A stretch of 29,486 nucleotides of DNA, taken from assembly GCA_937885735.1 (NCBI GenBank), contig CALABN010000300.1, forward strand, positions 1 through 29,486, read 5' to 3'. The translations under genes were made by a program, and so were the position numbers. The DNA is from an uncultured Bacteroidota bacterium. Lineage in GTDB: Bacteria > Bacteroidota > Bacteroidia > Bacteroidales > SZUA-534. The notes under the pieces were generated by a model. That model searched no databases and was not told the DNA's origin. It saw only the letters and a program-made list of their open reading frames with translations. Shown here piece by piece: positions 1 through 7,439 of this stretch. Positions within the stretch are counted from its first letter, which is position 1; the number at the start of each line of letters is the position of its first letter.

Positions 1-187
1 AGGTTGACCAATCATGACCACCATGGCCTCCGGCATAATACTCATGCTCGATGTTGTGTGCCTTGAGGGCATCGACCAGGCCCTTGACGCGGACGTTGAA
101 GAACCCGGCCTCCTCTTCCGTGCCTTGGCCGACGAAGAGGTAGTCGATCTTGTCGTTCACGTTCTTGGTGTTCATGAAGGTTGGCAT
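1..187 (-). other. Fragment encoding the C-terminal end of an esterase-like protein, foreign to its surroundings
   Basis: This stretch encodes about 62 residues including DYLFVGQGTEEE, a helix VKGLVDALKAHNIEHEYY, and GGHGGHDWST. That pattern is the end of alpha/beta-hydrolase putative esterases, where GGHxW carries the catalytic histidine. Hand-counted G+C is about 65% over 61-120 and 52% over 121-180, against about 42% over 421-480. Codons such as GAC, ATC, CTC, TTC and GTC dominate, unlike neighbouring genes. It may come from another genome through misassembly, or from recombination. The remainder of the esterase, including its nucleophile, would have to lie upstream in coding direction but is replaced by cyclophilin. 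Confidence 0.55.
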
Positions 188-571
188 GGTCTTTTCAGGA
201 TTGTTGTCGCGTGCGGCCGCCAATGCACCCCGCTTGTGGAATTTTTCTTCGACAAACTCGGCTGGAATTCTCTCGCCGTGGTCGCCTGCGCCAAGCATCT
301 GGCCTGACTTGGCGTTTTTCGACTCTGGGTCGCCACCCTGTATCATAAAATCCTCTATCACGCGGTGAAACAGCAGGCTGTCGTAGAAATGCTCTTTGAC
401 AAGAGTGACGAAATTCTGCTTGTGAAGCGGTGTCTCGTTGTAGAGTTTCACCTTCATATTTCCGTATTGGGTCTCAATTAGCACAAGAGTCGGCTTTTTG
501 CGGTTGCCTTTTGCCGATATAAGGCAACTCGACAACAGCACTATCGATATGTAAAACAAAACCTTTTTCAT
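1..571 (-). CDS. Cyclophilin-type peptidyl-prolyl isomerase N-terminal half joined in frame to an esterase-like C-terminus (partial, chimeric)
   Basis: The reading frame opens with ATG at 571 and stays open to the window edge (190 codons, no stop). Residues 1-20 look like a signal peptide, with LLSSC at 12-16 as a possible lipobox. Residues 27-127 are a clear cyclophilin: ETQYGNMKVKLYNETP, then FHRVIEDFMIQGGDP and FHKRGALAAAR. Cyclophilins catalyse proline cis-trans isomerisation; with an export signal this one would act in the periplasm. After NNPEK (about residue 127) the family would continue with a segment like SSGSQFYIV. Instead the frame continues into MPTFMNTKNV and ends HEYYAGGHGGHDWST, which resembles the C-terminal part of putative esterases of the enterochelin-esterase/feruloyl-esterase type. 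The break lies near 188-195. Half the cyclophilin fold is missing, so the product as written should not be a working isomerase. Cyclophilin identity is confident; whether the fusion is real is not. Confidence 0.75.
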   Translation of the reverse strand, partial: MKKVLFYISIVLLSSCLISAKGNRKKPTLVLIETQYGNMKVKLYNETPLHKQNFVTLVKEHFYDSLLFHRVIEDFMIQGGDPESKNAKSGQMLGAGDHGERIPAEFVEEKFHKRGALAAARDNNPEKTMPTFMNTKNVNDKIDYLFVGQGTEEEAGFFNVRVKGLVDALKAHNIEHEYYAGGHGGHDWST

Positions 572-579
572 ATTGAGTG

Positions 580-587
580 CAAATATA
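580..587 (-). promoter_or_regulatory. Bacteroidota -7 box for the cyclophilin gene
   Basis: The minus strand reads TATATTTG, a full match to TAnnTTTG, ending 8 nt before the ATG at 571. Transcription would begin close to the start codon, giving almost no leader. No TTTG was found at the -33 position. Confidence 0.5.
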
Positions 588-599
588 CTTTTAAATGCA

Positions 600-780
600 G
601 AATACAGATTTCAGATTTCAGAATTTTGAATTCGGATTTCAGAAGCAAGTGTTTTATAGTCGCGTTCCTGACGGCACGCCAATTCCAAAGGTGCCTTTCT
701 TCTACCAATCCATTGTCCCTACGGGGCTTTTGCTTGCTATGCATCCCGGCAGGAAACGGTTTTGAATTCATATTTAAATT
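600..780. repeat. Non-coding intergenic segment with short repeats, probably a dispersed intergenic repeat
   Basis: Between the divergent cyclophilin and dxs genes, 604-645 carries several copies of GATTTCA in tandem-like array. From 660 to 770 two imperfect copies of a motif (GTTCCTGACGGCAC near 663 and GTCCCTACGGGGC near 715) are separated by about 50 nt, and GGCAC/GTGCC arms near 673-695 could pair. The segment resembles scattered intergenic repeats I recall from Bacteroidota genomes, but this is memory only. A 67-codon reading frame over it (568-771, minus) shows no protein-like features and is not called. Confidence 0.35.
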
Positions 781-836
781 GATGCTTCATTTATGATTGA
801 TAGTGGATAATGCGGGGAACTATTTCAAAATAATCT

Positions 837-860
837 CAAAATCAATTTATGGAACAAGGC
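837..860. repeat. Possible decayed end of the inverted-repeat element family
   Basis: The plus strand here reads AAAATCAATTTATGGAAC and then diverges. The right end of the complete element at 4199-4276 reads ATCAATTTATAGAAC, so 14 of 15 positions agree, but the outer CCACCTT part is poorly kept. It abuts the dxs promoter. Chance similarity in AT-rich DNA is possible. Confidence 0.25.
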
Positions 861-867
861 TTTATTT

Positions 868-875
868 TATATTTG
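868..875 (+). promoter_or_regulatory. Bacteroidota -7 box for dxs
   Basis: TATATTTG matches TAnnTTTG exactly, 22 nt before the dxs ATG, so a leader of roughly 15 nt is expected. No clear TTTG occurs 19-21 nt upstream; that region holds the possible decayed element end. Confidence 0.55.
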
Positions 876-897
876 CGCGCATAAAAAAAACAGCGCA

Positions 898-2856
898 ATG
901 CCTAACTTTGGGAAATATCTATCACAAATCAATTCCCCTGACGACCTAAAGAAATTTAAGACAGAAGAGTTGCCTCTGATTTGTGACGAATTGCGCCAAT
1001 ACATCATCGATGTTGTAAGCAAGCACCCTGGCCACTTTGGTTCAAGTCTGGGTGTTGTGGAACTGACGGTGGCTCTGCATTACGTTTACAACACACCGTA
1101 CGACCAAATTGTCTGGGACGTCGGTCATCAGGCTTACGGGCACAAGATTCTCACCGGACGACGTGACTTGTTCCCGTCGAACCGTCTGCTTCACGGCATA
1201 TCGGGTTTTCCGAAACGTAGCGAAAGTGAATACGACTCGTTTGGCGCAGGCCACGCATCAACCTCAATATCCGCCTCTTTGGGCCTTGCAATGGGCTCCA
1301 AACTCAAAGGCGAGACTGACCGAAACGTCATCGCTGTCATTGGCGACGGCTCTATGACTGGCGGACTGGCCTTTGAAGGCCTCAACAACGCTGGCGTGCA
1401 AAAGACAAACCTGCTTGTTATTTTGAACGACAACAATATGGCTATCGACCCTTCGGTGGGGGCGTTCAAGGATTACCTGGGTGACGTGTCAACGTCGCAA
1501 CGCTACAACAAACTGAAGGAAGAAGTGTGGAATGTATTGGGAAAGATGAACCGTTTTGGTCCGAACACTCAATCGCTTATACAGAAAATCGACCACGGTG
1601 TAAAAGCCATTCTGATGAAACAGGGCAACTTGTTCGAAGCCTTGAATTTCAGGTATTTCGGTCCTATCGACGGGCACGACGTGGTTTATCTTTCAAAAGT
1701 GTTGGAAGACCTAAAGCGCATTCCTGGGCCAAAGTTGTTGCATATCAAGACTGTCAAGGGAAAGGGCTTTCCGCAAGCCGAACAAGACCAGACGACTTGG
1801 CACGCTCCTGGCCTTTTCGACAAGAAGACTGGACAAATCATCAAGAACAACACTGACGACCGTCCCCGCTTTCAAGATGTCTTTGGCCACACTCTGCTTG
1901 AACTTGCTGAACGAAATCCAAAAATTGTTGGCATAACTCCCGCAATGCCAACAGGTTGCAGTATGAACATTATGATGGAAAAGATGCCAGACCGCACTTT
2001 CGACGTCGGCATTGCGGAAGAACACGCCGTAACTTTCTCGGCTGGACTTTCGGCACAAGGAATGATACCGTTCTGCAACATATATTCCACGTTTATGCAA
2101 CGCGCCTATGACCAAATCATTCACGATGTTGCCCTGCAAAACCTCAACGTTGTGTTCTGCCTCGACCGCGCTGGCATTGTAGGTGCCGACGGAGCAACCC
2201 ACCACGGCGCTTTCGACATTTCATATATGCGCAACATTCCGAATATGACCGTGAGCGCACCTATGGACGAACGGGAACTGCGCAATATGATGTACACCGC
2301 ACAACATAAGCCAAACGGCCCGTTCTCGATAAGATACCCACGTGGCAAAACGCCTGGTACAGACTGGAAGGGCCCGTTTGAACTTATCCCGATAGGAAAG
2401 GCAAGAACCATTAGCGAAGGTCACGACATAGCCATTCTGACTATCGGCAATACTGGCAACTTTGTCAACGAGATTTCAGAAAAACTTGTATCGGAAGGCA
2501 TAGACTATGCTCATTTCGATATGCGTTTTGTAAAGCCAATCGACACAGATTTGCTACATTCTATCTTTAAGAAATTCAACAAGATTATTACTGTTGAAGA
2601 CGGTGTGATAAACGGTGGATTCGGCAGTGCAGTGCTTGAATTTATGGCCGATAACAACTATTCGGCATCTGTTGTGCGATTGGGCATTCCCGACAAGTTC
2701 ATTGAACACGGTGCCTCGCACGAACTCTATGAAATTTGCGGTTACTCACCAAACGACATTTATGAAACCGTCAAGAAGATGATGCACCAGCACCCTGAAT
2801 CGCATTCTCAACACAGAATAAAAATTTTCAATGCGTTTAATTTCTTGAAGCAATAG
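898..2856 (+). CDS. dxs: 1-deoxy-D-xylulose-5-phosphate synthase
   Basis: A 652-residue thiamine-diphosphate enzyme that condenses pyruvate with glyceraldehyde 3-phosphate to give DXP, the first step of the methylerythritol phosphate isoprenoid pathway; DXP also feeds thiamine and pyridoxal synthesis. The N-terminal domain shows HPGHFGSSLG (43-52), DVGHQAYGHKILTGR (74-88), the ThDP motif GDGSMTGG (149-156) and LNDNN (176-180). The pyrimidine domain shows GIAEEHAV (371-378), with the catalytic glutamate, and DRAGIVGADGATHHGAFD (423-440). A transketolase C-terminal domain follows. The protein is slightly long for the family, with about 20 extra C-terminal residues rich in His and Gln. The ATG at 898 is preceded by an A-rich leader and a good -7 box. 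It is a single-gene unit, convergent with the next gene. Confidence 0.97.
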   Translation: MPNFGKYLSQINSPDDLKKFKTEELPLICDELRQYIIDVVSKHPGHFGSSLGVVELTVALHYVYNTPYDQIVWDVGHQAYGHKILTGRRDLFPSNRLLHGISGFPKRSESEYDSFGAGHASTSISASLGLAMGSKLKGETDRNVIAVIGDGSMTGGLAFEGLNNAGVQKTNLLVILNDNNMAIDPSVGAFKDYLGDVSTSQRYNKLKEEVWNVLGKMNRFGPNTQSLIQKIDHGVKAILMKQGNLFEALNFRYFGPIDGHDVVYLSKVLEDLKRIPGPKLLHIKTVKGKGFPQAEQDQTTWHAPGLFDKKTGQIIKNNTDDRPRFQDVFGHTLLELAERNPKIVGITPAMPTGCSMNIMMEKMPDRTFDVGIAEEHAVTFSAGLSAQGMIPFCNIYSTFMQRAYDQIIHDVALQNLNVVFCLDRAGIVGADGATHHGAFDISYMRNIPNMTVSAPMDERELRNMMYTAQHKPNGPFSIRYPRGKTPGTDWKGPFELIPIGKARTISEGHDIAILTIGNTGNFVNEISEKLVSEGIDYAHFDMRFVKPIDTDLLHSIFKKFNKIITVEDGVINGGFGSAVLEFMADNNYSASVVRLGIPDKFIEHGASHELYEICGYSPNDIYETVKKMMHQHPESHSQHRIKIFNAFNFLKQ

Positions 2857-2879
2857 AAATTAATGGTGGTTATCTAAAG

Positions 2880-2901
2880 AAAAGGTTTAATAGACCTTTT
2901 T
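2880..2901 (+). terminator. Putative intrinsic terminator of dxs
   Basis: AAAAGGT (2880-2886), a 7-nt loop, then ACCTTTT (2894-2900) and a further T form a 7-bp hairpin ending in a T run, 24 nt after the dxs stop. The stem is short and weak. Confidence 0.5.
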
Positions 2902-2981
2902 ATATTCTTGCTTTATCCTAAAAATGTCTATTGGCTCTTGAAATTGAAGTATTCCTCTTGAAATGTCCATATTGATTTTTC

Positions 2982-3006
2982 TTTTCGGCTCAAATTGAGC
3001 CGAAAA
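2982..3006. repeat. Perfect 10-bp palindrome between convergent genes
   Basis: TTTTCGGCTC, loop AAATT, then GAGCCGAAAA. It lies between the ends of dxs and the metallophosphoesterase. The T run precedes and the A run follows the GC core on both strands, the reverse of an intrinsic terminator, so neither transcript ends in a U tract after the stem. It may still stabilise RNA 3' ends or bind a protein. Confidence 0.5.
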
Positions 3007-3108
3007 CTAACAATTGGACTAGTTGTTCTTTTCATAGACACTTTTACAATCAATAACATAATCCAATGAATGATTCATATATAAGTTAGATTGTCTTATA
3101 TAATGAAT

Positions 3109-4194
3109 TTATTGAATAGGAACCAACTTTATAAGTGTCACCTCGCTAGGTGTGCCGACACGCATTGGCGGACCAAACGTACCCGAACCTACAGATGTGT
3201 AAACCTGCGTGTCTTCAAAACGATACAGTCCACGATTGTATTTGAAGGCGTAGTTGTTTATAATGGTCATTGGGAAAAGTTGTCCGCCGTGAGTGTGTCC
3301 AGCAAGGTAAAGCCCGATGCCAGCCTTTGACGCATATTCGGCACCAACAGGATTATGATGCAGCAAGATGGACGGGCGTGTGCTGTCGATGGCCATAGTC
3401 GGCAACGTGTTTTCAATGGTCTTCCTGCCAAACGAAGCGTGCATATGATCGAAAGACTTGTCGTCGGGACGCATATACTCAAGGCCGACAATCTGTAGTT
3501 CGCCAAAATCAGCCACCTCGTTTTCGAGCACGTTCACACCCTGCGATCGTAAAAGCGCTTTCACCGAATCGGCATTTACATACGTATCGTGGTTTCCGAT
3601 AACAAAATACACGGGCATCTTGAGTTTATTCAAAGGCTCGAGAGTTGCGCTGTTCAAATTGTAGAGACTTTCAAACAAGTCGCCCGTTATCATCAGAGCC
3701 TTGGCATCAGTGCTGTTGGCAATGTCGACAAGACGTTGCAAGTTGCGCTTTCCGCGGAAATGTCCCAAATGGACGTCGGAAAACTGCACCAACTGAACTG
3801 GCTGTGTTAGTTTGGGCATCGCAATCTCGACCGTACGCAATCTTGGAATTGACGCATTCACCAATCCATATGCCGATAGTAAAATTGTTGCAGAAGCAAC
3901 TATCAATCCATAGTTTTTTTGACTAAAATGTGTAAATATATTTATTAAGTCAGTCAGCGAGATAGATATCAGCATATAAAGCAACACTCCAGCCACTGAC
4001 GACAACACAACGGCCAAAATATGCCAACCCGACAATTGATTGCGTACAGCAAACATTGCAAAAATGGACGCCACGGCCAAAACGGAAAGACCAGCAAAGA
4101 GCCATTTCCAGCCAATGCCAAACACAAAAGCCGTTCGGCACGCCATATAAAACGCAAAAAAGAAAATCAGAAGAAAAAATACCATAACTCGCAT
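3109..4194 (-). CDS. Membrane-anchored metallophosphoesterase (YkuE/YaeI-like)
   Basis: 361 residues. Four predicted membrane segments occupy roughly 4-25, 29-50, 55-81 and 95-114; a calcineurin-like phosphoesterase domain follows. Its metal-binding motifs are intact: SDVH (139-142), TGD (170-172), GNHD (200-203), LLHH (277-280) and GHTHGG (299-304). The C-terminus SGTFGPPMRVGTPSEVTLI is typical of the YkuE/YaeI group, some members of which act on UDP-diacylglucosamine (LpxG) or related lipid substrates; the substrate here cannot be told from sequence. The gene starts at an ATG, has its own intergenic spaces on both sides, and is separated from the aldo/keto reductase upstream by a 78-bp inverted-repeat element ending only 5 nt from the start codon. 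Confidence 0.85.
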   Translation of the reverse strand: MRVMVFFLLIFFFAFYMACRTAFVFGIGWKWLFAGLSVLAVASIFAMFAVRNQLSGWHILAVVLSSVAGVLLYMLISISLTDLINIFTHFSQKNYGLIVASATILLSAYGLVNASIPRLRTVEIAMPKLTQPVQLVQFSDVHLGHFRGKRNLQRLVDIANSTDAKALMITGDLFESLYNLNSATLEPLNKLKMPVYFVIGNHDTYVNADSVKALLRSQGVNVLENEVADFGELQIVGLEYMRPDDKSFDHMHASFGRKTIENTLPTMAIDSTRPSILLHHNPVGAEYASKAGIGLYLAGHTHGGQLFPMTIINNYAFKYNRGLYRFEDTQVYTSVGSGTFGPPMRVGTPSEVTLIKLVPIQ

Positions 4195-4198
4195 TAAC

Positions 4199-4276
4199 AG
4201 GTTTGTTCTATAAATTCAACGTTTTAAATATAAAAATAACAAAAATGGCTCTAAATCAATTTATAGAACCCACCTT
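4199..4276. mobile_element. 78-bp MITE-like element with 18-19-bp terminal inverted repeats (copy A)
   Basis: The left end AGGTTTGTTCTATAAATT (4199-4216) is matched on the opposite strand by AAGGTGGGTTCTATAAATT (4276-4258), differing at one of 18 shared positions. The 24 nt inside the left end agree at 21 positions with those of the copy starting at 29370, so this looks like an internally deleted relative. It contains no reading frame. The right end shares its last base with the stop codon of the aldo/keto reductase, and the left end lies 4 nt from the phosphoesterase start codon, so it fills the whole gap. The whole can fold as a long hairpin. No target duplication is evident. Confidence 0.75.
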
Positions 4277-5124
4277 CAATAATTTACTTCATCGGGGTGT
4301 TCGCCTGACCAGCCTGTATTTGGCAGATTGTCTATTTCAGACATATCGTCGTCAGATATTTCAAAATCAAAGACTTGAGTGTTTTGCAAAATTCGCTCGG
4401 GCGTAACTGATTTCGGCAGAGGAATGATGCCTTTCTGCATACACCAACGAATGCAAATCTGGGCGATTGTCTTGCAATATTTATCGGCAAGCATCTTCAA
4501 CGTACCGTTGCTGAAAGCCTTGCCACGGCCAAACGGACTCCACGCCTCAACGGCTATGCCGTTTTTCTGGCAAAAGTCGACGGCCGATTGCTGTGAATAT
4601 CCAGGATGAATCTCAAGTTGGTCGACCATAGGCTTGACATTGCAACCGTCGAGCAAAGGCTGAAGATGATTTTCAAGGAAGTTGCTCACGCCAATGGCAC
4701 GCACACGGCCTTCGGCATAAAGCCTCTCAAAAGCCCGCCACGTGTCGAGATTTCGTTGCTTCCAAATGCCTGGATATGTTTTATCGTTGGCTGGCCAATG
4801 TATTAGATACAAATCGAGATAGTCGAGGCCCAAGCGCTCGAGTGAAGCGTCGAAGGCGCGCAAAGTGTTGTCGTAGCCGCATTCCGATGGCCACGCCTTG
4901 CTCGTAACCCACAATTGACTGCGGTCGATGCCACACTGGGCAATGGCCTTGCCAACGGCTTCCTCGTTCTTGTAAAACGATGCCGTGTCGATATGGCGGA
5001 ACCCGCATTTCACGGCCTCCTTGAGCGTGCTGGCAACTTCGCTCTCGTCGAATATGGCCCACGTTCCAAAGCCTATGGACGGAATTTGTACGCCGTTTTC
5101 AAGTTTGATTGTATTCATTGTCAT
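4276..5124 (-). CDS. Aldo/keto reductase
   Basis: 282-residue NADPH-dependent reductase of the 2,5-diketo-gluconate reductase-like group, a cytosolic (beta/alpha)8 barrel. The catalytic tetrad is complete: D46 (HIDTA), Y51, K76 (VTSKAW) and H109 (LIHWP). The cofactor phosphate site IPLPKSVTPERI (233-245) favours NADPH. Two in-frame ATGs lie 6 nt apart (5124 and 5118) and either could serve. The length and the ending WSGEHPDEVNY suit the family, so the element touching the stop codon has not visibly cut the protein short. The substrate is not predictable. Confidence 0.92.
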   Translation of the reverse strand: MTMNTIKLENGVQIPSIGFGTWAIFDESEVASTLKEAVKCGFRHIDTASFYKNEEAVGKAIAQCGIDRSQLWVTSKAWPSECGYDNTLRAFDASLERLGLDYLDLYLIHWPANDKTYPGIWKQRNLDTWRAFERLYAEGRVRAIGVSNFLENHLQPLLDGCNVKPMVDQLEIHPGYSQQSAVDFCQKNGIAVEAWSPFGRGKAFSNGTLKMLADKYCKTIAQICIRWCMQKGIIPLPKSVTPERILQNTQVFDFEISDDDMSEIDNLPNTGWSGEHPDEVNY

Positions 5125-5171
5125 TTTTTTTCTAGATGATTTTACATAGAAGCATTATTTCAAAAGTTGTT

Positions 5172-5190
5172 AAGGAAACTTCTATAAATA
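5172..5190. repeat. Possible decayed end of the inverted-repeat element family
   Basis: AAGGAAACTTCTATAAATA matches the family consensus AAGGTGNGTTCTAYAAATT at about 14 of 19 positions, with the mismatches mostly in positions 5-8. No partner end was found. It lies in the leader region of the aldo/keto reductase. Confidence 0.25.
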
Positions 5191-5212
5191 TATTCAAATT
5201 CAAGCAATTGCC

Positions 5213-5260
5213 ATTAAAAAAAAGAGCGCCTGCTTCAATGTTCTGAAACAGCGCTCTTTA
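5213..5260 (-). terminator. Intrinsic terminator of the PorE-like gene
   Basis: Read on the minus strand, AAAGAGCG...CGCTCTTT forms a strong stem, extended inward by CTG/CAG and TTTC/GAAG-type pairs around one bulged base, and is followed by a run of eight T. It begins about 22 nt after the stop codon at 5282. Confidence 0.8.
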
Positions 5261-5281
5261 CTTTTATTTTTTGTCTATCAA

Positions 5282-7264
5282 TTATTTGCGTTTTCTGACT
5301 TTAGGAACATATTCGGTACCCGTCACGCCGAAGTCGGTACGGCGGTTGTACTGGTTGCATATCTCCTGTTGCTCGTCGGTCAGTTTCTTTATGAACTGCT
5401 CGGTAAGCACGTCGCCTTCCTTCAGGAACGGACTTGCCTTTGCCATACGCTTGTCAACAGTCTTTGGCATTGTCTCGCCGTAGCCTTTATGGTCCAATCT
5501 GTCCTCGTCGATGCCGTATGTTATCAGGAAGTCGACAACTGATTGTGCACGGGCATCGGACAACTTCTTGTTTGCCTCGTCGCTACCACGATAGTCGGCG
5601 TGTGAACCGATTTCAATGGTAATGTTAGAGTTTTCGTTGAGCAGTTCAACCAAATCTTCAAGTGCCGTTATTGAAGAAGGCTTCAGTTTGGCACTATTGA
5701 ATTCGTACTCGATACCTGGAATATCCATACGTCCGTCGTTTGGCGCAAGGTCGATGTCGACACGCAACTGCTCGCTGTCAGTCAAGCCCTTGGTAGATGT
5801 CTTGTCCTTTGAGTTCAAGAAACCGCCACGTTTTACGACAATACGGTAATCGGTATTTGGCGACAGGCTGAAGTTATATGAACCATCGGGTTCGGTCTTT
5901 GCATTGATGTTTGTACCGTCGCTACCGATAAGATTGACATTTGCGCCAGCGATAATGGCATCAGTCTTTTTATTTCTAACTATACCAGTGACAGTGAACT
6001 CGATAGGTGGAAGCGAGAACTGGTAGATATCGTCGCCACCCTTGCCCCCAGGACGGTTTGAGCAGAAAAATCCGCGTTCCATTTCAGACTCAAATACAAT
6101 TCCAAAATCGTCGGAAGAACTGTTGATAGGGTATTTCATATTTTCGACCTTCCAGCCCGAATTTGTTTCGCGAGCGCAGAAGATGTCAAGTCCGCCCATG
6201 CCTGGGTGGCCGTTGGAAGAAAAATACAACGTTCCGTCAGCATGAATGTACGGGAACATTTCGTCGCCAGCCGTATTGATTGCTGGTCCCATATTGACAG
6301 GCTTTGTCCATTCGGAAGACTTGCTTGAGCGAGTCGCTTTCCAAATATCCTTGCCACCGTAACCGCCTTCCATATCGGCCACGAACAAAAGCGTCAGTTC
6401 GTCGTCGCTGATGGCAGGGTGACCAATTGCAATGGTGTCTGCCACAAGATTCAATTCTTCAGCCGATGCCCATTCCGCATTTTCCTTTGTGGAACAGAAA
6501 ATCTTGCAAACCATATTTTTGTTCTTGTCCTCGCGGAAACTTGTAAAATACAATGTATTGCACTTTTTGTTAGTACAAGGCATGCCTTCCTCGAAATTCG
6601 AGTTGATGTTTTCGTCCAAAATCAGCGGTTCCGACCATTTGCCCTTGCGGTCGACACGTGAACGGAACAAGTCGCAGTAATACTCGCCAGTCACATTGCT
6701 AATCTTGCCGCCTGTACAGCCCTCGCGTGCCGAAGTGAAGATTACCATAGTGTAGTCGTCCTTTGCGTAAGCCACGCCATAATCGCTGTATTTTGAATTG
6801 AAATAGTGCATATTCTCGACAGTGTAGCGGGTAGGCTGTCCCATCCATTCGATGGCAGAAGCACACGACTCAATTCCAGAAGGTCCGCGGTCGTCAGACG
6901 GGTCGAGTTTTGTGTAGTTCTCATATTCCTTCATAGCCTCCTCGTACTTGCCCTGGGCGCGCATTGCGTCAGCCAAATACAGAGTTGCCACAGGTTTGTC
7001 CATATTTTTCTTGATAACCTTGCGGTACCAGATTTCAGCCTGACGGTTGTCTTGAATCATACGGTAACTTTCGGCCACCATAAACATTATCTGGTTCTTC
7101 TTGTCCTTGTCTTTAGCCTTTGCATAGGCATATTTGTACTCGTCAATCGCCAAAAAATACTTTCCAGTTTCAAAGGCTTTGTCGGCTTTGGCTGTAATGT
7201 TCTTCTGCGCAAATGCCGAAACCACGGCAAAAAGGGCAAATGTAACTACTATAAACTTTTTCAT
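5282..7264 (-). CDS. PorE-like type IX secretion protein: TPR, beta-propeller, carboxypeptidase-regulatory and OmpA domains
   Basis: 660 residues from the ATG at 7264, chosen because it opens directly on a signal peptide (MKKFIVVTFALFAVVSAFA); an upstream TTG at 7309 would add 15 unlikely residues. Domains in order: TPR helices (about 22-135), a PD40/WD40-like propeller (about 145-420) with repeats such as LYFTSFRED, LLFVADMEGGYGGKDIW and LYFSSNGHPGMGGLDIF, a CarboxypepD regulatory-like domain (422-505), and an OmpA C-terminal domain (512-650) with the peptidoglycan-binding pattern SHADYRGSDEANKKLSDARA. This order and size match PorE of Porphyromonas gingivalis, which ties the type IX secretion apparatus to the cell wall. 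The SprE/PorW gene two loci upstream supports that role. Other OmpA/PD40 proteins share the architecture, so PorE itself is probable, not proven. Confidence 0.8.
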   Translation of the reverse strand: MKKFIVVTFALFAVVSAFAQKNITAKADKAFETGKYFLAIDEYKYAYAKAKDKDKKNQIMFMVAESYRMIQDNRQAEIWYRKVIKKNMDKPVATLYLADAMRAQGKYEEAMKEYENYTKLDPSDDRGPSGIESCASAIEWMGQPTRYTVENMHYFNSKYSDYGVAYAKDDYTMVIFTSAREGCTGGKISNVTGEYYCDLFRSRVDRKGKWSEPLILDENINSNFEEGMPCTNKKCNTLYFTSFREDKNKNMVCKIFCSTKENAEWASAEELNLVADTIAIGHPAISDDELTLLFVADMEGGYGGKDIWKATRSSKSSEWTKPVNMGPAINTAGDEMFPYIHADGTLYFSSNGHPGMGGLDIFCARETNSGWKVENMKYPINSSSDDFGIVFESEMERGFFCSNRPGGKGGDDIYQFSLPPIEFTVTGIVRNKKTDAIIAGANVNLIGSDGTNINAKTEPDGSYNFSLSPNTDYRIVVKRGGFLNSKDKTSTKGLTDSEQLRVDIDLAPNDGRMDIPGIEYEFNSAKLKPSSITALEDLVELLNENSNITIEIGSHADYRGSDEANKKLSDARAQSVVDFLITYGIDEDRLDHKGYGETMPKTVDKRMAKASPFLKEGDVLTEQFIKKLTDEQQEICNQYNRRTDFGVTGTEYVPKVRKRK

Positions 7265-7439
7265 CTCGTATATGAATAAAGTGCGGAAATTCAAGTTTTT
7301 AATAAACAAGTGCGAAAATAAGGATTTTTGTTCACGTCCAAAACGTATTATGGCATAAGATTATTGAAAATGATGCCAGAAATGGCGATTTTTTTGTTTT
7401 TTGGTCAAAAACCCGAACCTGATGTGGCAACTTGACGGA

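Noticed and set aside
568..771. 67-codon minus-strand ORF
   Set aside because: It overlies repeated non-coding sequence and the cyclophilin promoter, and has no protein-like features.
4203..4406. 67-codon plus-strand ORF starting inside element A
   Set aside because: It runs antisense into the aldo/keto reductase and has no domain features.
6806..7279. 157-codon plus-strand ORF opposite the PorE-like gene
   Set aside because: Lies antisense to the signal peptide and TPR part of a supported gene.
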